Source of the DNA: Pseudonocardiales bacterium
GTDB taxonomy: Bacteria > Actinomycetota > Actinomycetes > Mycobacteriales > Pseudonocardiaceae
NCBI GenBank assembly: GCA_019241525.1
Contig: JAFAWY010000101.1
Coordinates: 62,001 to 126,000 of the forward strand
DNA length: 64,000 nucleotides
Direction of reading: 5' to 3'
Below the pieces are notes generated by a model. That model made no database searches. It was not told the origin of the DNA and worked only from the letters and a program-made list of their open reading frames with translations. The translations under genes and the position numbers were made by a program. The stretch's first letter is position 1. Every line of letters begins with the position of its first letter. Shown here one piece after another: positions 7,655 through 16,439 of this stretch.

Positions 7655-9427
7655 TCATACCATGGCCCGGTAGTGATCGCGCAGCGTGATGATCTCCGTG
7701 CGGCGACCCGAGGTGAGGTAGTCCGGTGACCCGAGGTCCATGCTCCCGTAGCGGTCGGCCGGATCGACGCCGATGGCGCGCAGGAAGACTTCGCTGCGCT
7801 GCGAGACGCTGCCCTGGCCGATCCCGAAGAACTGCATGAGGTCCTTCACCGGCACCGTTGGGCTGAACAGGTCGTTGGCTTTCCCGACGATCCAGCAGAT
7901 CGCTCCGGCGGCGGTCTCGGCCCGACCGCGGCGGCGGAAAATGTCTGGGTCTCGCGCGGCGGCGCGGCTGAGCATCCGTCGACACGCCGTGCGGTATTCC
8001 ACGTCCAGTCGCTCATCGCAGCATCGGTCGAGCAGCCCCAGTACCTCTGCCACCCGCTGGTGAATATCAGGCGGGACGGGCTGCCAGTCGAACGGTTCAT
8101 CGGTCAGCGGGGCGTTGTCGAGCGCCGCCAGGGTTTCGTCGCCGCCGACGGCGCGGCGCAGCGAGTCAAGCATGACTTCGCTGATGTTGGGCAACTCGCC
8201 ATCAAGCTGTGGCCATGGACCGTCCGGCTGCAACGCCCCCATCGCGGCTAGCAGGGCAGCCGGTCCTTGTGGCCGCGGCGCGGCGATGATCTGCTGATAC
8301 TCCGGCTCGTACTCATCGACCGCGGCGAGGGTCTCGTCGGTGAGCCCTGGCCGGATCCTGCGTTCGTGGTGGCAGAACCGGATAAAGGCACGGAGCAGTT
8401 CGGGTGCCTTGGCCAGGTAGGCGACACCGGCCACGATCTTGCGGGGAATCCAGTCGACGAGCAGGATCTCGACTGCCACCGGGCTCCAGCGAAGCGGATC
8501 GCCCGGCCCGTAGTCGGTACCAAACCACAGCACCGACTCCAGCAAGCTGCGATGGTCGGCGTCGTCGAGGCCGTTGCCGTACGGAGAAGCGAAGAAGCGA
8601 TCAGCGAGCTTGCGCAGTCTCTCCGCGTTCCAGCTCGGCCGCCGGTATCCCTTCCCACCCATAGGTAGCATGCCCATGGCCCACTCGACGAGCGGACGGC
8701 AGGCCGGCCAGGAGTCGGTCTCGCACGGCGGGAACGTGATGTCGCCCCGCTCGAGCGCTTCCCGGATCCGAACACGGGCGTCAGCAGCAGCCAGCTCCGT
8801 CCACGTGGTGTCCGGGCCGCCGCCGCTGGCGATGCGCATCTGCTCGATCAGTTCATCAAGGGGCTCGGGCACCACGAACGCGTCTTTGACCAACGTGCCC
8901 ATGTTGTGATCGATGTAGACCACGATCGACAAGGCGTGGCCGCCGGGCAGGCTCAAGCCGATCATGATGTTGTCGCCGTCACCGAGCACGTGAACCATCT
9001 CGACGACTTGTTGCACCGTGGTGCGATAGAGGTCGGTGAGCCAACCGGGCAGCGCATGCGCCCGCTCGGTGATCTCCCGGCGGATCCGGCGGCGCGTGAT
9101 GTCATCCCCCGACAGCTCGGCGATCACCGCCAGGATCGCCGAAGTCTCCACCAGCGGCGCGCTGAGGAAGATCCGCACCAGCTCGTCACGAGTCGGCAGG
9201 TCGGGCTCGGGTGCCAGCTCCAACGGGCCCGGGCGGCGCGGCTCAAGGGCGGCAAGCAGCGAGCTGACCAGCGACAGCAGCAGGAGCGGTTCGTCCTCGG
9301 TGAGGGCGGTGGCGACATCTGCCATCAGGTCAGGCTCATCAGGCCGGGCACGCCGCTGGGTGGGTCTGCCCCGGCCTGGCCGTCCCTTCGCAGGACGGCG
9401 CATGTCGCGTCGCGTTCGCTTCGACAC
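7655..9427 (-). CDS. DUF6398 domain protein of unknown function
   Basis: 590-residue soluble protein. The basic N-terminus (SKRTRRDMRRPAKGRPGRG) looks nucleic-acid-binding or merely disordered. The middle is acidic and mostly helical. The C-terminal part (about residues 470-570: AEVLGLLDRCCDERLDVEY, AAGAICWIVGKANDLF, VKDLMQFFGIGQGSVSQRSE) matches the DUF6398 domain as I remember it; FFGIGQGSVSQRSEVFLRAIG reads like a helix-turn-helix. No enzymatic motif was recognised. The GTG start at 9427 is used. It converges on the DNA methyltransferase with 1 bp between the stop codons, so the two genes are neighbours but not an operon. Confidence 0.7.
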   Translation of the reverse strand: MSKRTRRDMRRPAKGRPGRGRPTQRRARPDEPDLMADVATALTEDEPLLLLSLVSSLLAALEPRRPGPLELAPEPDLPTRDELVRIFLSAPLVETSAILAVIAELSGDDITRRRIRREITERAHALPGWLTDLYRTTVQQVVEMVHVLGDGDNIMIGLSLPGGHALSIVVYIDHNMGTLVKDAFVVPEPLDELIEQMRIASGGGPDTTWTELAAADARVRIREALERGDITFPPCETDSWPACRPLVEWAMGMLPMGGKGYRRPSWNAERLRKLADRFFASPYGNGLDDADHRSLLESVLWFGTDYGPGDPLRWSPVAVEILLVDWIPRKIVAGVAYLAKAPELLRAFIRFCHHERRIRPGLTDETLAAVDEYEPEYQQIIAAPRPQGPAALLAAMGALQPDGPWPQLDGELPNISEVMLDSLRRAVGGDETLAALDNAPLTDEPFDWQPVPPDIHQRVAEVLGLLDRCCDERLDVEYRTACRRMLSRAAARDPDIFRRRGRAETAAGAICWIVGKANDLFSPTVPVKDLMQFFGIGQGSVSQRSEVFLRAIGVDPADRYGSMDLGSPDYLTSGRRTEIITLRDHYRAMV

Positions 9428-9559
9428 CCGGGCAGGCTAACCCCTGCGCGGAACGGGGAAGACGGTGACCGGCCTGTGACAGGTGGAGCGCCTCACCGGC
9501 GGCCGTGACCTGATCACTGGTTGGCGCGTTCTCGGCGCAGGGGGTTATACGTTGAACGG

Positions 9560-10030
9560 GTGTATGCGACGCAAGCAACCCGTCACATCCGCGCCCCGCG
9601 ATCGGTAATCTATCGGGCATTGTTGGACCCCACCGCCATCGCGAAATGGCGAGTCCCAACCGGCATGACCAGTCATGTGCACGACTTCAACGCCCACGAG
9701 GGCGGCTTGTTTCGAATCTCGCTGACTTACGACACACCGAGCGAGACGGGCAAGTCATCGCCGCACACCGACACCTATCACGGCCACTTCGTGAGACTCG
9801 TGCCAGATGAGCAGGTCGTCGAAATCTTCGAGTTCGAGACCTCAGAGGTAGAGCTTCGCGGCAGGATGATCATGACTACCACGCTCACCGACGCAGACGG
9901 CGGCACTGATGTCCGCATCGTGCATGAAGGGATTCCTGACGGCGTGCCAACTGCCGATAATGAAATGGGCACGCGTATGGCACTGGCAAACCTCGCCAAG
10001 CTGGTCGAGGATATTGACGCGTCGGGATGA
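9560..10030 (+). CDS. SRPBCC/AHSA1-like START-fold protein
   Basis: About 156 residues of the SRPBCC (Bet v1-like) superfamily, activator-of-Hsp90-homology type: RHIRAPRSVIYRALLDPTAIAKWRVPTGM at the N-terminus, GGLFRISLTYD, YHGHFVRLVPDEQVVEIFEFET, and a C-terminal helix NEMGTRMALANLAKLVEDID. These proteins form a hydrophobic cavity for small ligands; the ligand here is unknown. I chose GTG 9560 because homologues begin just before the RHI motif; a TTG at 9521 would add 13 residues unlike the family. The gene converges on qor with 9 bp between stops. Confidence 0.85.
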   Translation: MYATQATRHIRAPRSVIYRALLDPTAIAKWRVPTGMTSHVHDFNAHEGGLFRISLTYDTPSETGKSSPHTDTYHGHFVRLVPDEQVVEIFEFETSEVELRGRMIMTTTLTDADGGTDVRIVHEGIPDGVPTADNEMGTRMALANLAKLVEDIDASG

Positions 10031-10039
10031 TCCGACTCA

Positions 10040-11014
10040 TCACCGCAATAGCAACAGCTTTCCGGTAGTACGGCGGTTTTCCAGATCCCAGTGTGCTTGA
10101 GCAGCATCGGCGAGCGGGTAGCGGCCGCCGATGATAATCCGCAACGACCCGTCCTGGATACCGCTGAATACCTCCCCGGCGCGCCAAAGCAGCTCCTCGC
10201 GGGTCGCAACGTAGTCGCCCAACTTCGGCCGGGTGAGGAACACAGAGCCAGCCGAGTTCAGCCGCTGCGGATCCACTGGCGGCACCGGCCCGCTGGCCGC
10301 ACCGTAGAGGGCGAACATCCCGCGCGGCTGCAGCGAGGCGAGGCTGGCGTCGAACGTGGACGCGCCAACGCCGTCGTAAACGGCGGCAACTCCTTCGCCA
10401 CCGGTCAGCCGGCGGAGCTCACCTGCAATGTCGTCCACCTCCGTGTACCGGATGATCTCCGCGGCCCCCGCCTGCCGAGCGAGCTGCTCCTTTGCCGCGG
10501 TGGACACCGTGCCGATTACCCGACCGCCCCGTGCGGTGGCCAGCTGGGTCAGCAGGAGTCCCATCCCGCCGGCTGCGGCATGCACGAGCACCGTCTCGCC
10601 GGATTGCACTGCGTGCACGGATACCGCGAGATAGTGCGCGGTCATGCCCTGCAGCAAGCATCCGCCGGCGATCTCAAGGTCCACGCCTGCGGGTACCGGC
10701 ACGGCCTGCTCGGCGGGCACCACGGCAAGTTCGGCGTAACTACCAGAACTCAGCGCCCACGCCACCTGATCTCCCGCTGCGACGTTGCCAGGGGTATCCG
10801 GTCCGACCGCGACGACGGTGCCCGAGCCTTCTGAGCCGGGAATGAACGGCAGCGGCGTCGGGTAAGCGCCGCTGCGGTGGTAGGTATCGATGTAGTTGAC
10901 GCCTGCTGCGGCGACCTTGACGAGGAGCTGACCTGCGCCGGGTTCTGGATCGGGGAGTTCGGTCAGCCGCAGGACGTCTGGGCCGCCGGTTTCGGTGACC
11001 TGAATTGCACGCAC
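10040..11014 (-). CDS. qor: NADPH:quinone oxidoreductase (zeta-crystallin type)
   Basis: 324-residue zinc-independent member of the medium-chain dehydrogenase family, predicted to reduce quinones with NADPH. The N-terminal GroES-like domain has GGPDVLRLTELPDPEPGAGQLLVKV and GVNYIDTYHRSGAYPTPLPFIPG; the Rossmann fold has VLVHAAAGGMGLLLTQLATARG with the AAxxGVG-type NADPH loop. Zinc-binding cysteines are absent, as expected. The GTG start at 11014 lies 9 bp after the stop of the DUF885 gene, so the two are probably co-transcribed. A qor between ctaB and ctaA is also found in Mycobacterium. Confidence 0.93.
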   Translation of the reverse strand: MRAIQVTETGGPDVLRLTELPDPEPGAGQLLVKVAAAGVNYIDTYHRSGAYPTPLPFIPGSEGSGTVVAVGPDTPGNVAAGDQVAWALSSGSYAELAVVPAEQAVPVPAGVDLEIAGGCLLQGMTAHYLAVSVHAVQSGETVLVHAAAGGMGLLLTQLATARGGRVIGTVSTAAKEQLARQAGAAEIIRYTEVDDIAGELRRLTGGEGVAAVYDGVGASTFDASLASLQPRGMFALYGAASGPVPPVDPQRLNSAGSVFLTRPKLGDYVATREELLWRAGEVFSGIQDGSLRIIIGGRYPLADAAQAHWDLENRRTTGKLLLLR

Positions 11015-11023
11015 GGTGTCACC

Positions 11024-12628
11024 CTATGAGTTGCCGGCCAGGGTGCGCCTGGCGAGCCCGAGTGGCAGGCAGCCGGCCCCGGCCAGGGTGTCATGGAAGT
11101 CCCGTAACTGCCCCGGCCATTGCGCCCGCAGCTGCTCGATCTCCAGGCAACCGGTGAGGTAGGACGGAGCCTGCGTCGGCCACGCGCAGTACCGATCGAC
11201 TTCCGCTTTCGCGGTGCCGGAGGATAGCGACGCGCGGGTGGCCATGAATTCCTCGGCCTGCGCTTCGTCCATGTCCCCACAGTGCAGTGCGGTGTCCACG
11301 ACCATCCGAGCGGCCCGGAAGATCCGGGCATCCAGGTGGGCTAGCTCGTGCGCCGGATCGGTGAAGTATCCCTGCTCGCGCATCATGCCCTCGGCGTACA
11401 GTGCCCAGCCCTCGGCGAAGTAGCTGCTGCGATGCACCACCCGCACCGCAGGGGACGTCTGTGCTGCCCAGGATAGCTGCCAATGGTGCCCGGGGTAGGT
11501 CTCGTGCACCGCGATGGTGGGCAACTGTGCCCGGGCGTTGGTCCGCAGCCGCTGGGTTACCTGCTCCTCGGTGGCACCATCAGGGGTGTAGGGCACGAAG
11601 AAGTGCCCCAGACGGGATCGGGTCAGGGCCGGTGGTTGCAGGTAGGAGGCCACCGCCATGATCGGGCGCTGGTAGGTCGGTGCAGGTACTACCCGGCATC
11701 GTTCGCCCTCGGCGAAGGTGACCAGTTCACGCTCGGTGAGGAACGCGCGGGCCCGCGCCGTCTCGGCCTCGTATTCCGCACGCATCGCCTCGACAGTCGG
11801 CGGGTGGTCATCCTGTAGGGCTTCCATGGTCGACCGCCAGTCGCTGCTTCCCCCGGGCACCCGGGTGGACAGTTCGCGCATCTGCGCGTCCAGCGCGTTC
11901 CACGCTGCCGCGCCACGGCGATTCAGCTCGTCGGCTCCGTAATCGAGCAGCTCGCGCTGCATCAGCAAGGCCGAATAAAGCTTTTCACCCATCCGCCAGT
12001 CACCGGTCGCATGCTCGGCGAAACCGGTCAGAAACCTGGTGGTGTCTTCGAAGGCTTGGATGGCGGGCACTGCCGCGTCGGCCAGGCGGGCCCGCAACGC
12101 GGGATCGTGCACCTCGGCAGGAAGGGAGGTGCGCAGGAACGACGGCCCGGCCGCGGCCTGCCTGAGGCCACGGCGTACCAGCCGCGGTGCTGCCAGGTCG
12201 GCGTCGAGGTTGTCCCGGCACCCGGCGAGTGCCTGGGGCACCTGCGCCAGCCGGCTGAGCACCCCGTCCACCAATTCCGCCTCGGGGTGCAACCGGTGCA
12301 AGAACGGCAACAGCAGCCCGGCCAGCACGGGGCCGAGATACACGGCGGGGTCACGCCGCCAGGCCGGCCAGGACTCCATCAAGGTGACCCCGCGTAGTGA
12401 CGACACGATGAGATCGCGGTCGACGCCAGCGGGCTCGGCCTCGAACCGGGCCAGCCACTGCCCAGCCTCCCGCTGACGGCTTTCAAAGGACGCGGCGCTG
12501 AAGTCGCCGAGCCGGTTGGCGTATCCGGAAGCGCCCAGCGCGTCAGCCTGTACCGGGTGCCGGTCGAAGTACCAATCGAGGTAGGCGTTGATCTGATCGG
12601 GCGCAGAACTTCGGTTCACAGACGTCAA
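11024..12628 (-). CDS. DUF885 putative zinc metallopeptidase
   Basis: 534-residue cytosolic protein with the DUF885 core. AVHETYPGHHWQLSWA (about residues 380-395) carries the HExxxGHH zinc site and FAEGWALYAEGMMREQG (about 412-428) the downstream glutamate, as in gluzincin-like peptidases. The early segment YLDWYFDRHPVQADALG is also typical. No signal peptide or membrane segment is visible. TTG 12628 is the longest start; GTG 12619 is an equally plausible choice because neither has a clear ribosome binding site. The gene follows the GH25-like gene after 10 bp. The substrate is unknown; peptidase activity is inferred from the motif. Confidence 0.85.
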   Translation of the reverse strand: MTSVNRSSAPDQINAYLDWYFDRHPVQADALGASGYANRLGDFSAASFESRQREAGQWLARFEAEPAGVDRDLIVSSLRGVTLMESWPAWRRDPAVYLGPVLAGLLLPFLHRLHPEAELVDGVLSRLAQVPQALAGCRDNLDADLAAPRLVRRGLRQAAAGPSFLRTSLPAEVHDPALRARLADAAVPAIQAFEDTTRFLTGFAEHATGDWRMGEKLYSALLMQRELLDYGADELNRRGAAAWNALDAQMRELSTRVPGGSSDWRSTMEALQDDHPPTVEAMRAEYEAETARARAFLTERELVTFAEGERCRVVPAPTYQRPIMAVASYLQPPALTRSRLGHFFVPYTPDGATEEQVTQRLRTNARAQLPTIAVHETYPGHHWQLSWAAQTSPAVRVVHRSSYFAEGWALYAEGMMREQGYFTDPAHELAHLDARIFRAARMVVDTALHCGDMDEAQAEEFMATRASLSSGTAKAEVDRYCAWPTQAPSYLTGCLEIEQLRAQWPGQLRDFHDTLAGAGCLPLGLARRTLAGNS

Positions 12629-12638
12629 AACTATCCAG

Positions 12639-13622
12639 TCAAGCCGATCGACCCTCGCTGACGTACGCGCCGCCGGGCGCGGCGTAATTGAGGGTCAGGC
12701 CCACCGCGCCAGCGGGTGCACCGTAGGTACGGGTCGGGTTGTGCGCGAACATCGCCTGGCCGCCGCCGTCGAGGGTGAACGCCGGATCTACCGGGGCCAG
12801 GCTGCGATCAGCCAGGATCCACGACGCCATGCGCAGGTAGTGCCGGACGGCATCCACCGAGCGACCGCCCCATTCCTGAACTCCGAAGCTGAACGCGAAC
12901 GCTCCCTCCCATCCGCCGGCAGGATCGAAGCCGACGTCGTAGTTGAGCTCGGGCCAGCCACCTGGGTCGCTGTCGGGATTCGCGGGCATCGAGGTAGCGG
13001 GTAGCTGATCCATTTCGGAACGATCCTTACCAGGACGTGGCCGGCCGATGAGGGCGGCGAACTGCTCGCGAGTGCCCAGGTAGTGATCAGCATCGATGAG
13101 CTGACCGGCCACCTGAGCGCGGTCGGTGAACTGCAATACCGCAACTTCCAGCGATCCGTAGGCGTCCCACCCAGCCGCGGCGTGTGACTGGTACATCACC
13201 GAGGCGGGGGCGGACGTCACGCTGGGGTCAACGTACCAAGACCCCCACAACGGTGGCAGACCGGCGAGTGCAGGACGCCCAAGCCGGTCCCAGTACCAGC
13301 GGGGCAGGTACAGCAGCGGGACCCTGGCGCCGAGCCATGTGCAGGCGTCGAGTAAGCCGGGCACGCCGGTATTGCTCAGGGCTTCGGTGAACACCTTCGC
13401 TTGGACATCCTCGTCACCTGGATGCAGGTAGTGATAGCCGAGGCATAACAGCCCGGTAGTACGGCCCCGGCGTAGGAAGTCCGCCGACCCCAGCGCCAGG
13501 TATGACTGATCTGTGCCTTCGGACACTTTGACCGCCATGAAGTCGAAGCCCTCGCGGCGGATTTCCTCGATGCTGATTCCGGCCTGGAATCGTGGGTGGA
13601 TGTCCACCCCAAAGATCCCCAT
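12639..13622 (-). CDS. GH25-like (lysozyme-fold) protein, catalytic pair apparently missing
   Basis: About 327 residues, without a signal peptide. The N-terminal half follows the glycoside hydrolase 25 pattern: FGVDIHPRFQAGISIEEIRREGFDFMAVKVSEGTD, FLRRGRTTGLLCLGYHYLHPGDED, then AKVFTEALSNTG. Where the family has the catalytic D-x-E strand, this protein reads GVPGLLDACTWLGARVPLLYLP: the Asp is followed by Ala-Cys and the Glu is absent, and the next helix seems shortened by some 20 residues. This suggests an in-frame deletion and a non-hydrolytic, ligand-binding role. The C-terminal 130 residues (WGGRSVDAVRHYLRMASWIL) are unassigned. ATG 13622 has GGAGG 6-7 nt upstream and is preferred over the more distal start at 13691. 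Confidence 0.65.
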   Translation of the reverse strand: MGIFGVDIHPRFQAGISIEEIRREGFDFMAVKVSEGTDQSYLALGSADFLRRGRTTGLLCLGYHYLHPGDEDVQAKVFTEALSNTGVPGLLDACTWLGARVPLLYLPRWYWDRLGRPALAGLPPLWGSWYVDPSVTSAPASVMYQSHAAAGWDAYGSLEVAVLQFTDRAQVAGQLIDADHYLGTREQFAALIGRPRPGKDRSEMDQLPATSMPANPDSDPGGWPELNYDVGFDPAGGWEGAFAFSFGVQEWGGRSVDAVRHYLRMASWILADRSLAPVDPAFTLDGGGQAMFAHNPTRTYGAPAGAVGLTLNYAAPGGAYVSEGRSA

Positions 13623-13717
13623 GGCGGCCTCCGTCAGCAGGTAGCCCTGACGGTTGTCCTGGCGTCCGGCAGGGGCGGCCGTGGCGGGCACCCGGCCGCG
13701 ACCACTGCAGGCAGAGT

Positions 13718-14680
13718 TTAGGTGGTGCCTGCGCTGGCCAGTGGCCGGGTGTCACCGAGGGTGACGGCGGTCATCTCATCGCGAATCCGGCAGCCAGTCC
13801 ACAGCGCGGCGGTCGCCATGACCACCAAGGCGGCCCCCAGCACGTGCAGCGAGACCAGTGCCTCGGGCACCCCGGTGAGATATTGCACGGCGCCGAGCAC
13901 CCCCTGCGCGACCGCCATACCGATCAGCACCAGGTAGCGCCGCCAGCTACTAGCGGGCACGCTGACCGCTCGAAGCGCGAATCCTAGTCCCGCGAGGAGC
14001 CCCAGGAACCCGACGACCAGATCGGCGTGCAGTTGTGCCAGCGTGGCCACGTTGATGGCCAGCCGCGGAGTAGCCGCATCGCCGGCGTGCGGACCGGCTG
14101 AGGTCACCAGCGTCCCGGCGATCAGCAAAGCTGTCAGCGTGACGGTGGCCGTCAGCAGCAAACCGCGCAGCGGTGGGGGCAGGTACCACCGTGGGGGCGC
14201 GTCGCCTTCGGTGACCGCGGCGACCAGCAATACCGCCAGCCACACCAGCACCATCGAGACCAGGAAATGCGCCGCCACCGTCCACCAGGCCAGCCCGGCC
14301 AGGACAGTGATCCCACCGAGGACGGCCTGAACCACGACACCGGCTGGCATCGTCGCCGCCAGCAGGATCAGCCGGCGGCGCCGGGGCCGCACCAGCAGCG
14401 CGACGACCAGGCAAGCCACCCCGACCAGACCTACCAGGCCGGTGAGCAACCGGTTGCTGAATTCGATCCACTGGTGCACCGCGGCCACTTCGGGATGCGG
14501 CTGGGGCACCAGGCTGCCCGGGAAGCATTGCGGCCAGGTGGGGCACCCCAACCCCGAACCGGTCACCCGCACGACCGAGCCGGTCACCGCGATGCCCGCT
14601 TGCGTGATCACCGCGGCGATCGCGGTGGTCCGCGCAAGCGGCCTCAGTATCCGGTTTCCGAACGGTGGTGCAGTGCTCAC
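13718..14680 (-). CDS. ctaA: Heme A synthase
   Basis: 320-residue integral membrane protein with about eight transmembrane helices, oxidising the C8 methyl of heme O to formyl to give heme A. Diagnostic features are GIAVTGSVVRVTGSGLGCPTWPQCFPG (the paired Cys in the first extracytoplasmic loop, about residues 30-55), VHQWIEFSNRLLTGLVG with a heme-ligating His, AAHFLVSMVLVW, LAQLHADLVVGFLG and SLHVLGAALVV, giving four conserved His. It completes the heme A pathway started by ctaB at the left of the window. A 42-bp gap separates it from the ABC permease upstream. Confidence 0.96.
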   Translation of the reverse strand: MSTAPPFGNRILRPLARTTAIAAVITQAGIAVTGSVVRVTGSGLGCPTWPQCFPGSLVPQPHPEVAAVHQWIEFSNRLLTGLVGLVGVACLVVALLVRPRRRRLILLAATMPAGVVVQAVLGGITVLAGLAWWTVAAHFLVSMVLVWLAVLLVAAVTEGDAPPRWYLPPPLRGLLLTATVTLTALLIAGTLVTSAGPHAGDAATPRLAINVATLAQLHADLVVGFLGLLAGLGFALRAVSVPASSWRRYLVLIGMAVAQGVLGAVQYLTGVPEALVSLHVLGAALVVMATAALWTGCRIRDEMTAVTLGDTRPLASAGTT

Positions 14681-14722
14681 GATCCCGATCCTAGGTAGGT
14701 CGTCGTGGGCAGTTATGCATAC

Positions 14723-15496
14723 TCACGACAGGCGCAGCGTTCGAGCGGCCAAAATGGCGGCCCCGGCGGCCCAGGCCAGTAGTACTCCCAGCGCAGCCCA
14801 CGGGGTGACGCCGGCAACAAGAGCGGTGCGCAGGCCTTCGGCCAGTGCACCGGAGGGCAGCGCAGCGGCGATTGCGGACAGCGCGCCGGGCAAGGTGTGC
14901 ACGGACAGCACGATGCCGCCGGCCACGACCAGCAACAGCCAGACCAGGTTCGCCACCGCGAGCACCACCTCGGCTCGCAATGCTCCGCCTAGTAGCACTC
15001 CGAGCGCGCCGAAGGCTGCGGTACCGGCGAGGATGAGCAGAGCCGCGGGTGCCAGGCCCGGAGGTGACAGGTGCCAACCGAGCGCGAAGGCCACCGCACC
15101 GAGCACCAGCAGCTGCACGAGCACCACCCCGAGCACCGCGAGCATGCGGCCGGCGATCAGCGACCAGCGTGGCAGCGCGGTGGCGGCCAACCGTTTGAGT
15201 ACCCCGTAGCGGCGGTCGAAGCCCAGGGCGATGGCCTGCCCGGTGAACGCGGTCGACATCACGGCCAGCGCCAGGATGCGGGGGGTGACGTTGTCGATCC
15301 GCGGGCTGGGTATAGGCACCACGTTGAGCAGAGTCAGCGCGACGAGCAGTCCCAGCGGGATCAGCAGGGTCAGCAGCACCTGCTCCCCGTTGCGCAGGGT
15401 GAGGACGAACTCGGTGCGTGCTTGGGTGAGTAGCATTCGCGACAGCCGGCCGCGGCCGGGCGCGGGCGCAAAAGTACCGGGGGAGAAGCTGGTCAT
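14723..15496 (-). CDS. ABC-2 type transporter permease
   Basis: 257-residue membrane protein with about six hydrophobic segments: VLLTLLIPLGLLVALTLLNVV, ILALAVMSTAFTGQAIALGF, MLAVLGVVLVQLLVLGAVAFAL, AALLILAGTAAFGALGVLLGG, LAVANLVWLLLVVAGGIVL and the final VTPWAALGVLLAWAAGAAIL. The FDRRYGVLKRLAATALPR loop is typical of ABC-2 export permeases. Its start overlaps the ATPase stop by 4 bp, so the two form one exporter. The same pair lies between ctaA and mptB in Mycobacterium (Rv1457c/Rv1458c). The substrate is unknown; a link to heme or cytochrome biogenesis is suggested only by location. Confidence 0.93.
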   Translation of the reverse strand: MTSFSPGTFAPAPGRGRLSRMLLTQARTEFVLTLRNGEQVLLTLLIPLGLLVALTLLNVVPIPSPRIDNVTPRILALAVMSTAFTGQAIALGFDRRYGVLKRLAATALPRWSLIAGRMLAVLGVVLVQLLVLGAVAFALGWHLSPPGLAPAALLILAGTAAFGALGVLLGGALRAEVVLAVANLVWLLLVVAGGIVLSVHTLPGALSAIAAALPSGALAEGLRTALVAGVTPWAALGVLLAWAAGAAILAARTLRLS

Positions 15497-16428
15497 GAGC
15501 GTAGTTCCCGGCCGGTGAGCTCCAGAAAGACGTCCTCCAAGCTGCGCCGGCTGACCCGCAGGTCTTCAGCGAACACACCTTGCTGGGCGCACCATGCCGT
15601 GACGGTGGCCATCACCTGGGGATCGATCAGCCCATCGACCAGGTATTCACCGGGCCGCGGTTCGCTGGTCCGGCAATCCTCAGGCAGTGCGGCGCCCAGC
15701 GGGCCGATGTCCAAGCCCGGACGGGCCCGGAACCGAAGTTGCCGCTGTGTCCCGGACGACGTCAGGTCGGCGGGGCTTCCTTTGGCTACCACCCGGCCAT
15801 GGTCGATGATCACTACTTGATCGGCCAGTGCCTCGGCCTCCTCCATCAGGTGAGTGGTGAACAGCACGCTGACCCCGTCCGCACGCAAACTGGTGATGAT
15901 GTCCCATACCAGCCGCCGGGCTTGCGGATCCATCCCCGCGGTGGGTTCGTCCAGGAACACCAGCTCCGGCCGCCCGACTAGCGCGCAGGCAAGTGCGAGC
16001 CGTTGCTGCTGACCACCGGATAGTCGTTTGTAGGGGATGCGGGCCACGCCGGTAAGCCCTAGTACGTTGAGCAACCATCCGACGTCAAGTGGTCGTGCTG
16101 AGCAGGCCGCGACCAGGTTGAGCATTTCCCCGGCCCGGACACCTGGATAAGCGCCACCACCCTGAGGCATCACGCCCATCCGGGGTCGTAGGGCAGCGCT
16201 GTCGGCGATCGGATCGAGACCCAGCACGCGGACTATTCCCGCGTCGGGACGCAGGAAGCCCTCGCACACCTCGATCGTGGTGGTCTTGCCGGCGCCGTTG
16301 GGACCTAGCAAGCCCAGCACGGTGGCCGGCTGGACCAGCAGGTCGAGGCCGTCCACGGCGCGAACCGTGCCGAAGCTACGCACCAGGCCGCAGACTTCGA
16401 CAGCAGTCGATGATGCGGACGGGCTCAC
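15493..16428 (-). CDS. ABC transporter ATP-binding protein
   Basis: About 311-residue ATPase partner of the adjacent permease. Walker A LLGPNGAGKTTTIEV, Q-loop MPQGGGAYPG, signature RLSGGQQQRLALACALVG, Walker B LVFLDEPTAGMDPQARR and H-loop LFTTHLMEEAE are all intact and in order. The C-terminal extension (about residues 225-311; RQLRFRARPGLDIGPLGAAL) is the domain of drug/lipid exporter ATPases of the DrrA/CcmA kind. The GTG at 16428 gives VSPSASS; a GTG at 16434 would add two residues. It starts 12 bp after the mptB stop, so the three genes are probably one transcript. Confidence 0.94.
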   Translation of the reverse strand: MSPSASSTAVEVCGLVRSFGTVRAVDGLDLLVQPATVLGLLGPNGAGKTTTIEVCEGFLRPDAGIVRVLGLDPIADSAALRPRMGVMPQGGGAYPGVRAGEMLNLVAACSARPLDVGWLLNVLGLTGVARIPYKRLSGGQQQRLALACALVGRPELVFLDEPTAGMDPQARRLVWDIITSLRADGVSVLFTTHLMEEAEALADQVVIIDHGRVVAKGSPADLTSSGTQRQLRFRARPGLDIGPLGAALPEDCRTSEPRPGEYLVDGLIDPQVMATVTAWCAQQGVFAEDLRVSRRSLEDVFLELTGRELRS

Positions 16429-16439
16429 GTACACAGAGC

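Noticed and set aside
5929-9427. Complete restriction-modification or BREX/DISARM-like system
   Set aside because: Only a methyltransferase is present. The DUF6398 protein shows no nuclease or helicase motif and lies on the opposite strand.
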